Source: Treponema sp. (GTDB lineage Bacteria > Spirochaetota > Spirochaetia > Treponematales > Treponemataceae). From it: 60,888 nt of DNA. Shown here piece by piece: positions 25,297 to 34,717 of this stretch. The DNA lies in assembly GCA_016281495.1 (NCBI GenBank), contig JAEEIU010000052.1:1-60888 (forward strand), read 5' to 3'. Position numbers and translations under genes: made by a program. How positions within the stretch are numbered: position 1 is the stretch's first letter; every line of letters starts with the position of its first letter. The notes beneath the pieces are model-generated. The model did not search any database, was not told the origin of the DNA, and saw nothing but the letters and a program-made list of their open reading frames with translations.

Positions 25297-26970
25297 ATGA
25301 ATTTAATTGACCGTTTTATAACCACAGGAGAGAATGTTCCATACGATGAGCTAAAAAGGGATTTTAGGGTAATCACCCCGGAAAACTTTAATTTTGCCTA
25401 CGATGTTGTCGACGTTTACGCAACTGAATGTCCGGATAAAAAAGCCCTTGTCTGGTGCGATGACAACGGAGAAGAAAAAATATTCAATTTCAAGGAAATA
25501 TCTGATTATTCAAAAAAGGCCGCAAGATTCTTTATTTCACACGGGATAAAAAAAGGTGACCGTGTAATGCTCTTCCTGCGCCGCCGCTATGAGTTCTGGT
25601 GGATTTCCGTGGCACTTCACCGCATTGGTGCAATCGCTATCCCTGCCACGACACAGCTGCTTGCTCCCGACATCGAATACCGCAACAACGCCGCCGACAT
25701 AAAGATGATAGTTGCAATGGACGACAAACGCATTCAAAAGCAGGTTGACATCGCAATGATACGTTCTCCGTCTGTAGAGACCCTTGTCTCTGTAAGCGGT
25801 CCACGTGAAGGATGGATTGACTTCCACAAGGAGCTTCCTCTTTATGATGCAGATTTCCCGCGTCCAAAGGGAGATGCCGCCACCCACAATGATGACCCGA
25901 TGCTCCTTTATTTTACAAGCGGAACTTCAGGTTACCCAAAGATGGTACTACACAATTTCCTTTATCCTCTTGGACATATCGTTACCGCAAAATACTGGCA
26001 GAACGTAACCGACGACGGACTTCACCTGAGCCTTGCAGAAACCGGATGGGCAAAGGCAGTCTGGGGAAAGATTTACGGACAGTGGATAGCAGGAACCGCC
26101 ATTTTCGTATATGACATGGCAGGTTTTACACCGGACCTATTCTTCAGGAAACTGGTAAAGTATGGTGTCACAACTTTCTGTGCGCCGCCAACAGTATACC
26201 GCTTTTTAATCCGTCAGGACCTGAGCAAGTACAAGCTCGAACATTTGCGTTATTGTGTCACCGCCGGAGAAGCAATGAATGCTGAAGTGTTCAGGATCTT
26301 CCAAGAAAAGACAGGCCTTGAGATTCACGAGGGATACGGACAGACGGAAACAGCCATCATCGCAGGGACTTTCCCCGGCATGAAGGTAAAACCGGGGTCA
26401 ATGGGAAAACCAGCACCAGGCTATGACGTGGAGATTCAGGACGATGACGGAGAAAGATGCCCACCAGGACAGACAGGGCGCATTGTAATTCATCTTGAAA
26501 AAGGAAACCCTGCAGGCCTATTCCGAGGCTATTACCGTAACGATGAGCAGACACTAAAAGCACTCTCTGGAACAACCTACGATACCGGAGACACTGCATA
26601 TTACGATGAAGACGGTTACATCTGGTTTGTGGGAAGGTCAGACGACATCATAAAAAGCTCAGGATACAGAATCAGTCCGTTTGAGGTAGAAAGCGTATTG
26701 CAGGAGCACCCGGCCGTTCTTGAATGTGCTGTTACAGGTGTTGACGATGAAAGCCGAGGTCAGATGGTAAAGGCCACAATAGTACTTACAGAGGGATATA
26801 GCCCGTCAAAAGAACTTGAAGTGGAAATAAAGACTTATGTCACCGAGCATCTTGCAATTTACAAGACTCCACGCCTGATTGAATTTGTTGCCGAACTGCC
26901 AAAAACCACAAGCGGAAAAATACGTCGTGTAGAAATCCGTGATCAGGACAACAAGCCCCAAAAGAAATAG
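25297..26970 (+). CDS. AMP-forming acyl-CoA synthetase
   Basis: The 557-aa enzyme belongs to the medium-chain acyl-CoA/acetyl-CoA synthetase group, which activates carboxylates as acyl-AMP and then as CoA thioesters. Motifs: YFTSGTSGYPKM (P-loop A3), EGYGQTET (A5), YDTGDTAYYDEDGYIWFVGR (A7), GYRISPFEVE (A8) and PKTTSGKIRR (catalytic Lys, A10). The ATG at 25297 lies 5 nt after GGAG. The acyl specificity cannot be told. It converges on the cyclase gene with 8 nt between. Confidence 0.9.
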   Translation: MNLIDRFITTGENVPYDELKRDFRVITPENFNFAYDVVDVYATECPDKKALVWCDDNGEEKIFNFKEISDYSKKAARFFISHGIKKGDRVMLFLRRRYEFWWISVALHRIGAIAIPATTQLLAPDIEYRNNAADIKMIVAMDDKRIQKQVDIAMIRSPSVETLVSVSGPREGWIDFHKELPLYDADFPRPKGDAATHNDDPMLLYFTSGTSGYPKMVLHNFLYPLGHIVTAKYWQNVTDDGLHLSLAETGWAKAVWGKIYGQWIAGTAIFVYDMAGFTPDLFFRKLVKYGVTTFCAPPTVYRFLIRQDLSKYKLEHLRYCVTAGEAMNAEVFRIFQEKTGLEIHEGYGQTETAIIAGTFPGMKVKPGSMGKPAPGYDVEIQDDDGERCPPGQTGRIVIHLEKGNPAGLFRGYYRNDEQTLKALSGTTYDTGDTAYYDEDGYIWFVGRSDDIIKSSGYRISPFEVESVLQEHPAVLECAVTGVDDESRGQMVKATIVLTEGYSPSKELEVEIKTYVTEHLAIYKTPRLIEFVAELPKTTSGKIRRVEIRDQDNKPQKK

Positions 26971-26978
26971 GGCATCGT

Positions 26979-29027
26979 TTATTTTTCTGTGGCCTGCATG
27001 AATCCCTGCCAGTTTTCCGGCGGGTTCTTTATGTAGCGTTCACAGATTGCCTGATATTTTTTGCATGTGGGGTTCTTGTCTGCAAAAGCGGAGAAAATCT
27101 TGAATGCCTCGCTGAACTGACCGTCATGGAATAACTTGTAAGCCTGATCAAATGCCTTATTGTCTTCAGTAGTGAATGAGCCCTTGTCACCCGGAACATA
27201 GACTCTTACGGATTCCTTACGTCCAACTACGGCAATGTCACCGATGTTGTGGAAATCCAGGGTACATCCTGCATCCATGGCAGCTTTTGCCGTTGCCTCT
27301 GACACAAGCGTATATGTTCCAAAGACCTTGTTGATTCCTTCAAGTCGGGATGCAAGGTTTACGGTATCACCCATCATTGTGTAGTCAAAGCGGTTTCTTG
27401 ATCCAAAGTTTCCTACAGTTGCAATTCCTGTGTTAAGTCCGATGCGCTGCTTTATCGCACGTCCAGTAAGCTTCATAAGGCTGTCCTGCATCTCAAGGAG
27501 TTTTTTCTGACATGCAATGGCCGCCTCTACGCCACGCTTAGCATGGTCTTCCTGGAAAGTCGGTGCGTTCCAGAATGCGATTATAGCGTCACCCTCGTAC
27601 TTATCGATTGTTCCACCGCTTGCAAGGATTATGTCGGACATTTCGCTCAAGTATGTGTTAAGGAATGAAGTCATTGTCTCAGGATTCATGTTTTCTGAAA
27701 CTGAGGTAAAGCTTTCGATGTCGGAGAAGAATGCCGTGATCTCCCTGCGTTCACCACCAAGCTTGAGTGAGTCAGGATTTTCAATAAGATTGTCGATAAC
27801 CTTCGGGCTAAGGTACTGGTTGAATGCAGTCTTAAGATAGCGGCTCTGTTTTCCCTCGCTCAGGTAGGTTCCTATTATCGTTGCAAAGAACGAGACAATA
27901 AGTGCCCCGATAGGACTTGCAACCGGCAGTATGTATCCAGGAACAAACAGAAGATATGCGGCTACAAGATACACAGCACCCAGAATCAAAAAGAGGATTA
28001 CCTCAAGCAGGATTGACCTGAATGAACCCTGTTTTGAAAGACCTCCGGCAATACATCCTGCAAATGAAGTAAGTGCAATAAGGCACAATGCTATGATAAG
28101 ATTTACATCACGCAGATAAGTCTCGCTGAGGATTGTGTCCAGCTGGCATACATGAACGCCGACTCCCGGATAAACTGATGATACAGGGCTTGCACAGATA
28201 TCGAACAAACCTGGTGCATAAAGTCCAAAGAACACATGCTGATCCACGAACATCTCAGGATCCAGATAATCCGTATCTGCCCCGAAATCAACCTCGGTTC
28301 CGTTTTTCTCTGCTTCCTCAATTGCAAGCTCACTCTTGATTATATCTGCGGCACTGTATGGAATGTACCTGTCCAGAGTTTTCTGAAAGCGGACATACAT
28401 CGTCTCGCCGTCTTTTGCCCTTGGAATCTCATCCAGGTCAGGAAGGTCCTTGCCTACAATCATGCTGGCAACGGAAAGTCCCGGTTCAGCGTCTGCAGAA
28501 TTCGCAAAGAAGCGGTTACGTCTTGCAGTACCGTCCTCGTCAAGAGAGCTGGTAACATTACCGATGATACCTGCACCTTCCTTGATCTCCTTTACGGGAT
28601 AAAGAGGGTCACTGTCCTCATCAGCATAATATACGGTCTGAACGACACGCCCAAAGCGGCTGCATGCGTCTCCCAAGGCCTTGTCGTCTTCAGGACCATA
28701 GAGCGAAGGTTCCGTATACAGCATATCAAATGCTATGGAAGCGGCCCCAGCCCTATTAAAGAAATCGATGATTTTTCCATAAGCAGAACGTGGCCACGGA
28801 TAACCCCAGTCCATCTCTGCCCTTGCCCAGTCAAGACTTCCCTGATCAAGAAGGACAAGGGTTATCATGTCTGACGGTTCAATGGAATCCGCAGTCATTG
28901 ACATTCGGCTGTCGTAAGCTTTCTTCTCTATCCAGCTGAATGCATCGACAAAATGCAGTATCCCGAAAATCACGAATACCGCAAGACAGGTTATCGCTAC
29001 CCTTAACTTCTGCTTTATGGACTTCAT
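26979..29027 (-). CDS. CHASE2-domain class III adenylate cyclase
   Basis: The 682-aa protein has an N-terminal helix, a periplasmic CHASE2 sensor domain (about residues 40-300) and three membrane helices (about 310-400). A class III nucleotide cyclase domain follows (about 435-610). Catalytic motifs are intact: FFSDIESFTS and YEGDAIIAFW carry the metal Asps, IDKYEGD the purine-binding Lys, and DYTMMGDTVNLASRLEG the Thr, Asn and Arg, which favours ATP and cAMP. A short TPR-like tail follows (FHDGQFSEAFKIFSAF). It is last in a likely operon with the M48 protease and the SH3-like protein. Confidence 0.9.
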   Translation of the reverse strand: MKSIKQKLRVAITCLAVFVIFGILHFVDAFSWIEKKAYDSRMSMTADSIEPSDMITLVLLDQGSLDWARAEMDWGYPWPRSAYGKIIDFFNRAGAASIAFDMLYTEPSLYGPEDDKALGDACSRFGRVVQTVYYADEDSDPLYPVKEIKEGAGIIGNVTSSLDEDGTARRNRFFANSADAEPGLSVASMIVGKDLPDLDEIPRAKDGETMYVRFQKTLDRYIPYSAADIIKSELAIEEAEKNGTEVDFGADTDYLDPEMFVDQHVFFGLYAPGLFDICASPVSSVYPGVGVHVCQLDTILSETYLRDVNLIIALCLIALTSFAGCIAGGLSKQGSFRSILLEVILFLILGAVYLVAAYLLFVPGYILPVASPIGALIVSFFATIIGTYLSEGKQSRYLKTAFNQYLSPKVIDNLIENPDSLKLGGERREITAFFSDIESFTSVSENMNPETMTSFLNTYLSEMSDIILASGGTIDKYEGDAIIAFWNAPTFQEDHAKRGVEAAIACQKKLLEMQDSLMKLTGRAIKQRIGLNTGIATVGNFGSRNRFDYTMMGDTVNLASRLEGINKVFGTYTLVSEATAKAAMDAGCTLDFHNIGDIAVVGRKESVRVYVPGDKGSFTTEDNKAFDQAYKLFHDGQFSEAFKIFSAFADKNPTCKKYQAICERYIKNPPENWQGFMQATEK

Positions 29028-29039
29028 CTAATTACATCC

Positions 29040-29924
29040 TTATTTTTTCATGTTCTGTTTATAACGGTTTGTCCTGTATTCTGTTGTATCCTCAACCTTT
29101 GTTTTCTTGAGTGTTGAACTCAGATGAGAGATACGGCTGTCAGGACTCGGGTGGGTTTTGTAGAACCCAGATTTCTTTCCCTTCTGCTGATCGGCCATCT
29201 TCTGAAGCATGCTGATCATTGCATCCGGATTATATCCCGCTGCGGCCATCAACTCAATTGCCTTTTTGTCAGCATCATATTCCTGACCCTGAGAATAACC
29301 GTTATTCACCATGTCGGTAATCACGTCACCAACCATGTCATCAAGAGTATCCGCCATGTCAGACATTCCCATTGTTGACATAGTGGCATTGGCCGTTGCC
29401 TTGAAAGCCTCGGTATAACGGCTTGTCTTGATTGACTTTAAGCTGTGCTTGAGCTGAATGTGTCCTATTTCGTGGGCAATAACAGCCGCAAGGGCATCCT
29501 CTGAGTCCGCACAGTCGATTAATCCGCGTGTTACGAAGATGTGTCCGCCTGATGTAGAGAAGGCATTGACTTCCGTTGAGTCAAGAACCTTTACATGATA
29601 TCCGTTGAAAAGAACAGGATCATCTGAATTTACAACCAGAACCTGGCATATCTTGTTCAGATAGCTTTCCAGCTGCTTGTCTTCGTATACCTTGTAATTT
29701 GTAAGGAGGTTTGCCGCCACAGAACGACCGATGTAATACTCGTTTTCCGGGGTAATCTCCTCCGCCGCCTTTGACATGGTGTTAAAGGCATTTGCAACAT
29801 CATCATTGCCTGACATGGTTGCAATCTGTCCCAAAGCAGAGAACGCCTGTGATGTACAGCCGCTTAGTGCAACCGTTGATAAAATTGCTATTGATATGAT
29901 TGTATATAAAACTCTTTTCATCAT
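29040..29924 (-). CDS. M48-family metalloprotease lipoprotein
   Basis: The 294-aa product starts with a lipoprotein signal ending ALSGC (Cys23), so it should be anchored in the envelope. The zinc protease motif is AHEIGHIQLKHS (His151, Glu152, His155) with the third-ligand region EYDADKKAIELM. It resembles Oma1/BepA-type M48 proteases that handle misfolded envelope proteins. It overlaps the upstream SH3-like gene by 4 nt and precedes the CHASE2 cyclase by 12 nt, so the three are very likely co-expressed. Confidence 0.9.
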   Translation of the reverse strand: MMKRVLYTIISIAILSTVALSGCTSQAFSALGQIATMSGNDDVANAFNTMSKAAEEITPENEYYIGRSVAANLLTNYKVYEDKQLESYLNKICQVLVVNSDDPVLFNGYHVKVLDSTEVNAFSTSGGHIFVTRGLIDCADSEDALAAVIAHEIGHIQLKHSLKSIKTSRYTEAFKATANATMSTMGMSDMADTLDDMVGDVITDMVNNGYSQGQEYDADKKAIELMAAAGYNPDAMISMLQKMADQQKGKKSGFYKTHPSPDSRISHLSSTLKKTKVEDTTEYRTNRYKQNMKK

Positions 29925-30394
29925 TCAGCTCCCATCAAGTGGCCTTCCTTTATGAACTGGGCAACTTCAGCTTCCTTTACGATAATGGCCTCAATTGCAT
30001 CAACCACCTTAAAGTTCAGCTTGGTATTGGATGCCTTGTAAGCATTTTCCGCTTCCTGAGACCATCCCTTTCCTGCAAGGGCCAATTCACTGTTGGATGC
30101 AGTTGTCTTTGAGTCCTTGTTGATCTTTTTCTTGGAAAGATTGCCCTGAGCAATCCAGCCAGTAGACTTGGAACCGGTTGAAAGCTGAATCTTGACCTTT
30201 TTACCGTTTACAGAAAGCACTTTTGCCATGTCTCCGTAAACCGCAAGACCCGAGTTGCTGCTGAAAGAGCCGTCCGTAGACTTAAGCTGAACCGATTTTG
30301 TTGAAACATAAACAGTTTCTCCACTCTTAAAAGAAGCCGCAAATACAGAAAAACTGCAGAACGCTATTAACAGCGCCAAAATTCCCTTTTTCAT
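29921..30394 (-). CDS. Periplasmic SH3-like domain protein
   Basis: The 157-aa product has a signal peptide (MKKGILALLIAFCSFSVFAA). An SH3-like beta domain follows (residues about 22-90: GETVYVSTKSVQLKS to TGWIAQGNLSKKK), then a helical tail (GKGWSQEAENAYKA). Such domains bind peptidoglycan or peptides in other proteins. A GGAGG site precedes the ATG. The 4-nt overlap with the M48 gene suggests translational coupling, so it may target or regulate the protease. Confidence 0.75.
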   Translation of the reverse strand: MKKGILALLIAFCSFSVFAASFKSGETVYVSTKSVQLKSTDGSFSSNSGLAVYGDMAKVLSVNGKKVKIQLSTGSKSTGWIAQGNLSKKKINKDSKTTASNSELALAGKGWSQEAENAYKASNTKLNFKVVDAIEAIIVKEAEVAQFIKEGHLMGAE

Positions 30395-30473
30395 TTTTCC
30401 TCCTATTAATACATCATCTCTATTTATTATAGAACATTGTTAATATAATATAAACAACATTCTTCCCATTAGA

Positions 30474-32267
30474 TTACAAACTTTCCGGCGTTTCATTCTT
30501 TATTGTAAGAATGGCACTTTTGTCCCCGTTGAGCATGCGCTCGCACAAATCCACAGGCATTGGTTTTCCCTTTAGGAATCCCTGGACGTTGTGACAGTTG
30601 AATTTCTTGAGCATGTCCAGCTGAGAGTCCGTTTCCACCCCTTCTGCAATCGTATCCAGACCCATTTTTGACACAAGGGAGACGATGCTTTCGGTGATGT
30701 TGGCTTCCACCCCATTTGCCTCATTTATGTTTGAAATGAATGACTTGTCAATCTTGAGGGTAGTGAGCGGAAGTATCTGAAGATAGCGAAGTGATGAATA
30801 TCCGGTACCAAAATCATCAAGTGAGATTCCGATTCCCATCTCGCGGATTTTATTGAGCTTTGTAACCGTATCTGACACATTGTCTATGAACATTCCCTCG
30901 GTTATCTCTATCTCAAGATGCTCCACCTTAATTTTATATTTGTCTATCCTGGTCTTGAGGTTATAGATGAAATCGTCTTTCTTGAACTGGATCGGCGAAA
31001 CGTTCACCGAAATTATGCCGTCAAATCCAAAATCATTTTCCCATCGGGCAAGAGTCTTGATTGCAGTTTCCATAACCCAGTCACCCAGGGGAATCACAAG
31101 CTGCGTTTCTTCTGCCAGCGGAATGAACTGATCCGGACGTATCCATCCAAGCTCATCGTCATGCCATCTTAGGAGGGCCTCAAATCCACGGAGCTTTCCA
31201 GAGGCAACATCAAACTGCGGCTGGAAATACAGCATGAACAGGTCATCCGACAAGGCCTTGTTAAGCTTGTTCTCTATGCATATCTTGGTAAGGAATTTCT
31301 CCTCCATGATTTTCTGGAAGAAATAAATGCTGTTCTTGCCGTTTTTCTTTACCTCAACCATGGCCATATCCGCAAATTTAAGCAGGTCAGACGGAACCCT
31401 TGAATCATCCGGGAATATCGTGATGCCGCCAGAAACACCTATGCCCTCGTCATTGCAGGCATGTATGAGCTTATAGCCCAAAAGCGCCATCTCCTCGTTT
31501 GAGGTTATGTTCTTGCGCATGATTATGAATTCATCCCCCGCAAAACGGCAGGCTGTTGTCCTGTCATCCTCAAATGTACGCAGGATTTTTCCCATGCAGC
31601 GGATTATCGCGTCACCTTCCGTGTGGCCGCCGGATTCGTTTATGTCCTTTAGGTTATCAAGATCAAGAAGTATTATTCCGATTTTTTTGTCTTCGTTTGT
31701 ACAGGTATCGATATCACGTACAATCGTTCGCTCAAACCAGGCGCGGTTCTTGAGGTTGGTCATTGAATCATGATATGCGGCAAACTGAAGCTGCTGGTTC
31801 AAGGTTTGGATGCTTTCCAGTTTCGTCCTCATGCCTGATCTGGTAAGCGACAGCTCTTCCGTAAGCGAGGCATTCCTCATGTTCTGCTGCTTTAACTGAA
31901 TCTCCACCTCATGCTGGGCTGAAACATCCTGTAGGACTGCAACGATACCGCCATTGTATATGCTGTTGACCGTAATATGAAGCCATTTTTGGGTTAATTC
32001 CGAATTTATCGTCTGGGAGATTGTATACCGGGTATCCATGACCTGTGTTGCTATCTCAAACCAGGGAACCTCAGGATTAATGAGGCTTTTGACCTGACTG
32101 TAGAACATACCGGGACGTACCACATCATGTACAAGTGTAAGGAACTGAGGATTTGCATATTCAATTCTAAAATCACTTATCTTCCCGCTTTCATCCGTTA
32201 CAGGAATGGCGACAAACATCGCCAGGGAAAGACTATCCATGATACTTTTGTGGTCTAAATCCGACAT
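30474..32267 (-). CDS. PAS-GGDEF-EAL c-di-GMP enzyme
   Basis: The 597-aa protein has an N-terminal PAS-like domain (DFRIEYANPQFLTLV), a short coiled coil, a GGDEF domain and an EAL domain. The GGDEF motif is RFAGDEF, with Ala in the first Gly position, so cyclase activity may be weak or kept. The EAL domain looks active: FEALLRW, SVNVSPIQF, EITEGMF, DDFGTGYSSLRYL, KIDKSFI and AEGVET. No membrane segment is seen, so it is probably cytosolic. The ATG at 32267 follows AAAGG by 6 nt. It stands alone. Confidence 0.92.
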   Translation of the reverse strand: MSDLDHKSIMDSLSLAMFVAIPVTDESGKISDFRIEYANPQFLTLVHDVVRPGMFYSQVKSLINPEVPWFEIATQVMDTRYTISQTINSELTQKWLHITVNSIYNGGIVAVLQDVSAQHEVEIQLKQQNMRNASLTEELSLTRSGMRTKLESIQTLNQQLQFAAYHDSMTNLKNRAWFERTIVRDIDTCTNEDKKIGIILLDLDNLKDINESGGHTEGDAIIRCMGKILRTFEDDRTTACRFAGDEFIIMRKNITSNEEMALLGYKLIHACNDEGIGVSGGITIFPDDSRVPSDLLKFADMAMVEVKKNGKNSIYFFQKIMEEKFLTKICIENKLNKALSDDLFMLYFQPQFDVASGKLRGFEALLRWHDDELGWIRPDQFIPLAEETQLVIPLGDWVMETAIKTLARWENDFGFDGIISVNVSPIQFKKDDFIYNLKTRIDKYKIKVEHLEIEITEGMFIDNVSDTVTKLNKIREMGIGISLDDFGTGYSSLRYLQILPLTTLKIDKSFISNINEANGVEANITESIVSLVSKMGLDTIAEGVETDSQLDMLKKFNCHNVQGFLKGKPMPVDLCERMLNGDKSAILTIKNETPESL

Positions 32268-32348
32268 AAGCAACCTTTACTCAAAATTTTATTAGATTCC
32301 ACCCCAGTCTACATATATATTATAACAAACAATTATTGATTTGTCGAC

Positions 32349-32384
32349 AAAAAAAATAGTCCCCGGATGTTTTTCCAAGGACTA
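32349..32384 (-). terminator. Intrinsic terminator after the PadR-DUF4097 operon
   Basis: On the minus strand TAGTCCTTGG pairs with CCGGGGACTA (two G-U pairs) around a short loop, followed by eight Ts. Confidence 0.8.
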
Positions 32385-32405
32385 CTTATGTAGAGTGCTA
32401 TTCCT

Positions 32406-33413
32406 CTAGTTCAGTGCATCCACCCTAATTGAGCCGGATGTTGCCTTGATATTGATTGGAACTGAACCCATGCGGTTGGAATCAAGGTTATTCTTTACGG
32501 AACCAGATGAAACCTTTGTCTCAAAGAAGTATTCAGGGCTTGGAACCAGATAAAGCTTGATTGAGCCGCTGTGTGCCTCAAAACTGGACTCGCCCGTCAA
32601 GGCTATACTGTCCGACAACTTGATGGAGCCTGAAGTGACAGTTGCATTGACTTTGCCGATTTTTCCTTCGGCCTTTAACGAACCGCTGTTTGAATGTGTT
32701 TCAAGAGAATCAAAAGTTACGTCCGTAAGCTTTATTGAACCGCTTGAGGCTGTAATATCAGCTTTAGAAGCCTTTGTTCCCTCCATCTTTACGCTTCCGC
32801 TTGAGACCTTTACGGTCATGTCATCATAGCTTGAGCCATAAATAGTTGCCGATCCGCTTGTTGAAATGGCCTGTATTGTTTTTGCATTCACATCATCCAG
32901 CTTGATGCTTCCGCTTGAGGACTTGACGTATACATCATTCACATCGAATCCCGTGGCAGAGAATGAACCGCTTGTCTTTTGTACGTTTATGCTGTTCAGC
33001 TGCCTTGAAGGAACCTGAATGACAACTTTTGGTGCAGAGAAAGCAAAGGCACGAAAAGTCTTTGTTTCCTTTAGGGTCAAAACCCCGTCCGACAAATCAT
33101 ACTGAAGGTATTTTTCCGCCCCGTTGTAGCATGAAATCTTTACACCAGAGACTCCTGTACTCTCAAGCTCCACTCCCATTGATGAAACTTCTGCCCTTAA
33201 ATCTGTCATACTGGATGACAAAGTCTGTTCATTTGTAAGTTTTTTCATATTGTCATTGCCTCCAAAACCATCATTGCTTTCTATATAAATCTTAAAGAAA
33301 CGGAAGAAATTTGATGCTCCAGAATCCTTCCATTTGAAAAGAAACATAAACAGCAGTGCAAGCAAGGCAACAGCTATAACAGCCCATATTATTCCCAATA
33401 TTTTCCTAAGCAT
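32406..33413 (-). CDS. DUF4097-type beta-repeat membrane protein
   Basis: The 335-aa product has one N-terminal membrane helix (residues about 5-27). From about residue 90 it has a right-handed beta-helix-like series of repeats, each ending in SGS or SGSI (VKSSSGSIKLDDV, VKVSSGSVKMEG, ITASSGSIKLTD). This is the DUF4097 pattern. It is the last gene of the PadR-HAAS-DUF4097 operon, a common set thought to respond to envelope stress. The soluble part is probably extracytoplasmic. Confidence 0.85.
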   Translation of the reverse strand: MLRKILGIIWAVIAVALLALLFMFLFKWKDSGASNFFRFFKIYIESNDGFGGNDNMKKLTNEQTLSSSMTDLRAEVSSMGVELESTGVSGVKISCYNGAEKYLQYDLSDGVLTLKETKTFRAFAFSAPKVVIQVPSRQLNSINVQKTSGSFSATGFDVNDVYVKSSSGSIKLDDVNAKTIQAISTSGSATIYGSSYDDMTVKVSSGSVKMEGTKASKADITASSGSIKLTDVTFDSLETHSNSGSLKAEGKIGKVNATVTSGSIKLSDSIALTGESSFEAHSGSIKLYLVPSPEYFFETKVSSGSVKNNLDSNRMGSVPINIKATSGSIRVDALN

Positions 33414-33431
33414 AAAGTTCTGCCTCCCAAA

Positions 33432-34127
33432 TTAGTCTTCGACCGGTGAATTTGTGAACATCCTTATGGCCTGACCAACTGCACTTGCAATGAGCCAGAT
33501 GAGCCATGTTATGTACCATGCGCCGGTAGTAAAGCTTACAGCCAGATAGATTATCGTAACGACAAGCCAGTACAGCTTCCAGAATGACTTCCAGAACTTG
33601 TCCTTTTCCGTATATTCTCCGTTTGGACCGCTGCCTGCCATTGTCTTTTTGTGACTTGTTACAAGATACTGCTCCACATCCTGAGGAACGCTTTTTTTCG
33701 TGTAAATCAAAAGTCCTGTTGCAAAGGCACAGAATACCAGAAGAACGCCAAATCCAATTATGCCAAACAAATCCTCATTTCCAGCAGACACCATGGATGC
33801 AATTCCCGGGAAACAGATGAGCGCCAGGGCACCGAAAAAGTACAGCATGACGGCTATGGCAGTATTTCTTGCGGACACCTTCCTGTAATCGTCAATCTTT
33901 GACTTGAGTTCCTTTTCAGGAGCCAGTTTTGCAAGAAGCTCATCCACATCGCCCAAATCAGAAAGTGCCTCGGTGTAAGCCTGGTTTTCGGCCTTTCCTT
34001 CTGCAATGTGAGCCTCAAAATGATCGTTCAGGGTAGAAAGTATCTCTTCCTTTAATTCCACTGCCTTACGTGTGTTTGGCAAATCCCTGAATAAAACGTC
34101 CACATAATTCTTAATCTTGCTGTTCAT
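33432..34127 (-). CDS. HAAS-domain membrane protein
   Basis: The 231-aa product starts with a helical cytoplasmic domain of the HAAS/permease-prefix type (LPNTRKAVELKEEILSTLND, then EALSDLGDVDELLAKL). Four membrane helices follow (about residues 90-215). In known PadR operons this protein is a likely sensor or partner of the regulator. An AAAGGAG site precedes the ATG. It lies 22 nt after padR and 18 nt before the DUF4097 gene. Confidence 0.82.
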   Translation of the reverse strand: MNSKIKNYVDVLFRDLPNTRKAVELKEEILSTLNDHFEAHIAEGKAENQAYTEALSDLGDVDELLAKLAPEKELKSKIDDYRKVSARNTAIAVMLYFFGALALICFPGIASMVSAGNEDLFGIIGFGVLLVFCAFATGLLIYTKKSVPQDVEQYLVTSHKKTMAGSGPNGEYTEKDKFWKSFWKLYWLVVTIIYLAVSFTTGAWYITWLIWLIASAVGQAIRMFTNSPVED

Positions 34128-34149
34128 ATAAAATCTCCTTTAATCCTTA

Positions 34150-34476
34150 TTAAGCATAAATCAGTTTTTTGACCATGGACTCTATCCTGCCCCAGTCCTG
34201 TTGATTTTCATTATAAAGTTGACTACCACGCTCCGTAATGGAGTAGTACCTTCGTCTGGCACCCGAATCCTCATCGCCCCAGTAGGACGTTATCAGCTGA
34301 TTTTCCTCCAACCTCCTGAATGCAGTGTAGAGCGTCGCCTCCTTTAGAACAAAAGCGTTCTGACTCACTTCACTGATTGTCTTGTTGATCTGATAACCGT
34401 AGCTGTCTCCTTCTGAAAGCCGTGCAAGGATTATGGTATCCGTCAAGCCTCGCAATATTTCCGAAAAGTTCAGCAT
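34150..34476 (-). CDS. PadR-family transcriptional regulator
   Basis: The 108-aa protein is a short PadR repressor with a winged helix: TIILARLSEGDSYGYQINKT, then KEATLYTAFRRLEENQLITS, then ARRRYYSITERGSQL. PadR proteins usually repress their own operon. It is first of three genes, and an inverted repeat lies across the -35 box of its promoter (34514-34536). GGAGG lies 6 nt before the ATG. Confidence 0.93.
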   Translation of the reverse strand: MLNFSEILRGLTDTIILARLSEGDSYGYQINKTISEVSQNAFVLKEATLYTAFRRLEENQLITSYWGDEDSGARRRYYSITERGSQLYNENQQDWGRIESMVKKLIYA

Positions 34477-34501
34477 TGAATACCTCCTGCTTATGAGTTA
34501 A

Positions 34502-34536
34502 TTTATATCACACAATACCTCATCTGTCAAGGTATT
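34502..34536 (-). promoter_or_regulatory. padR operon promoter with overlapping inverted repeat
   Basis: On the minus strand TTGACA (34530-34525), a 17-nt spacer and TATAAA (34507-34502). AATACCT (34514-34520) and AGGTATT (34530-34536) form a perfect 7-bp inverted repeat with 9 nt between, covering the -35 box and most of the spacer. This is a likely PadR autorepression operator. Confidence 0.65.
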
Positions 34537-34613
34537 TCGTCAAAATATTTATGTTTTTTTGCAAAAAACAAAAAAAATGCCACAAGGCTGTCTAAAAAGC
34601 ACTGCATTAGCGT

Positions 34614-34642
34614 TGAGATTCCGGATCAAGTCCGGAATGACA
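34614..34642. repeat. REP-like palindrome
   Basis: GAGATTCCGGATCAAGTCCGG followed by AATGACA, a single copy of the dispersed palindrome family, lies between gltX and the padR promoter. Confidence 0.8.
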
Positions 34643-34717
34643 CTGCTTTACAAACTTAATAGACAATCTCGTGACATTCAATCAGAAAACTGATATGTCT
34701 TTATTATTCAAGCAATT

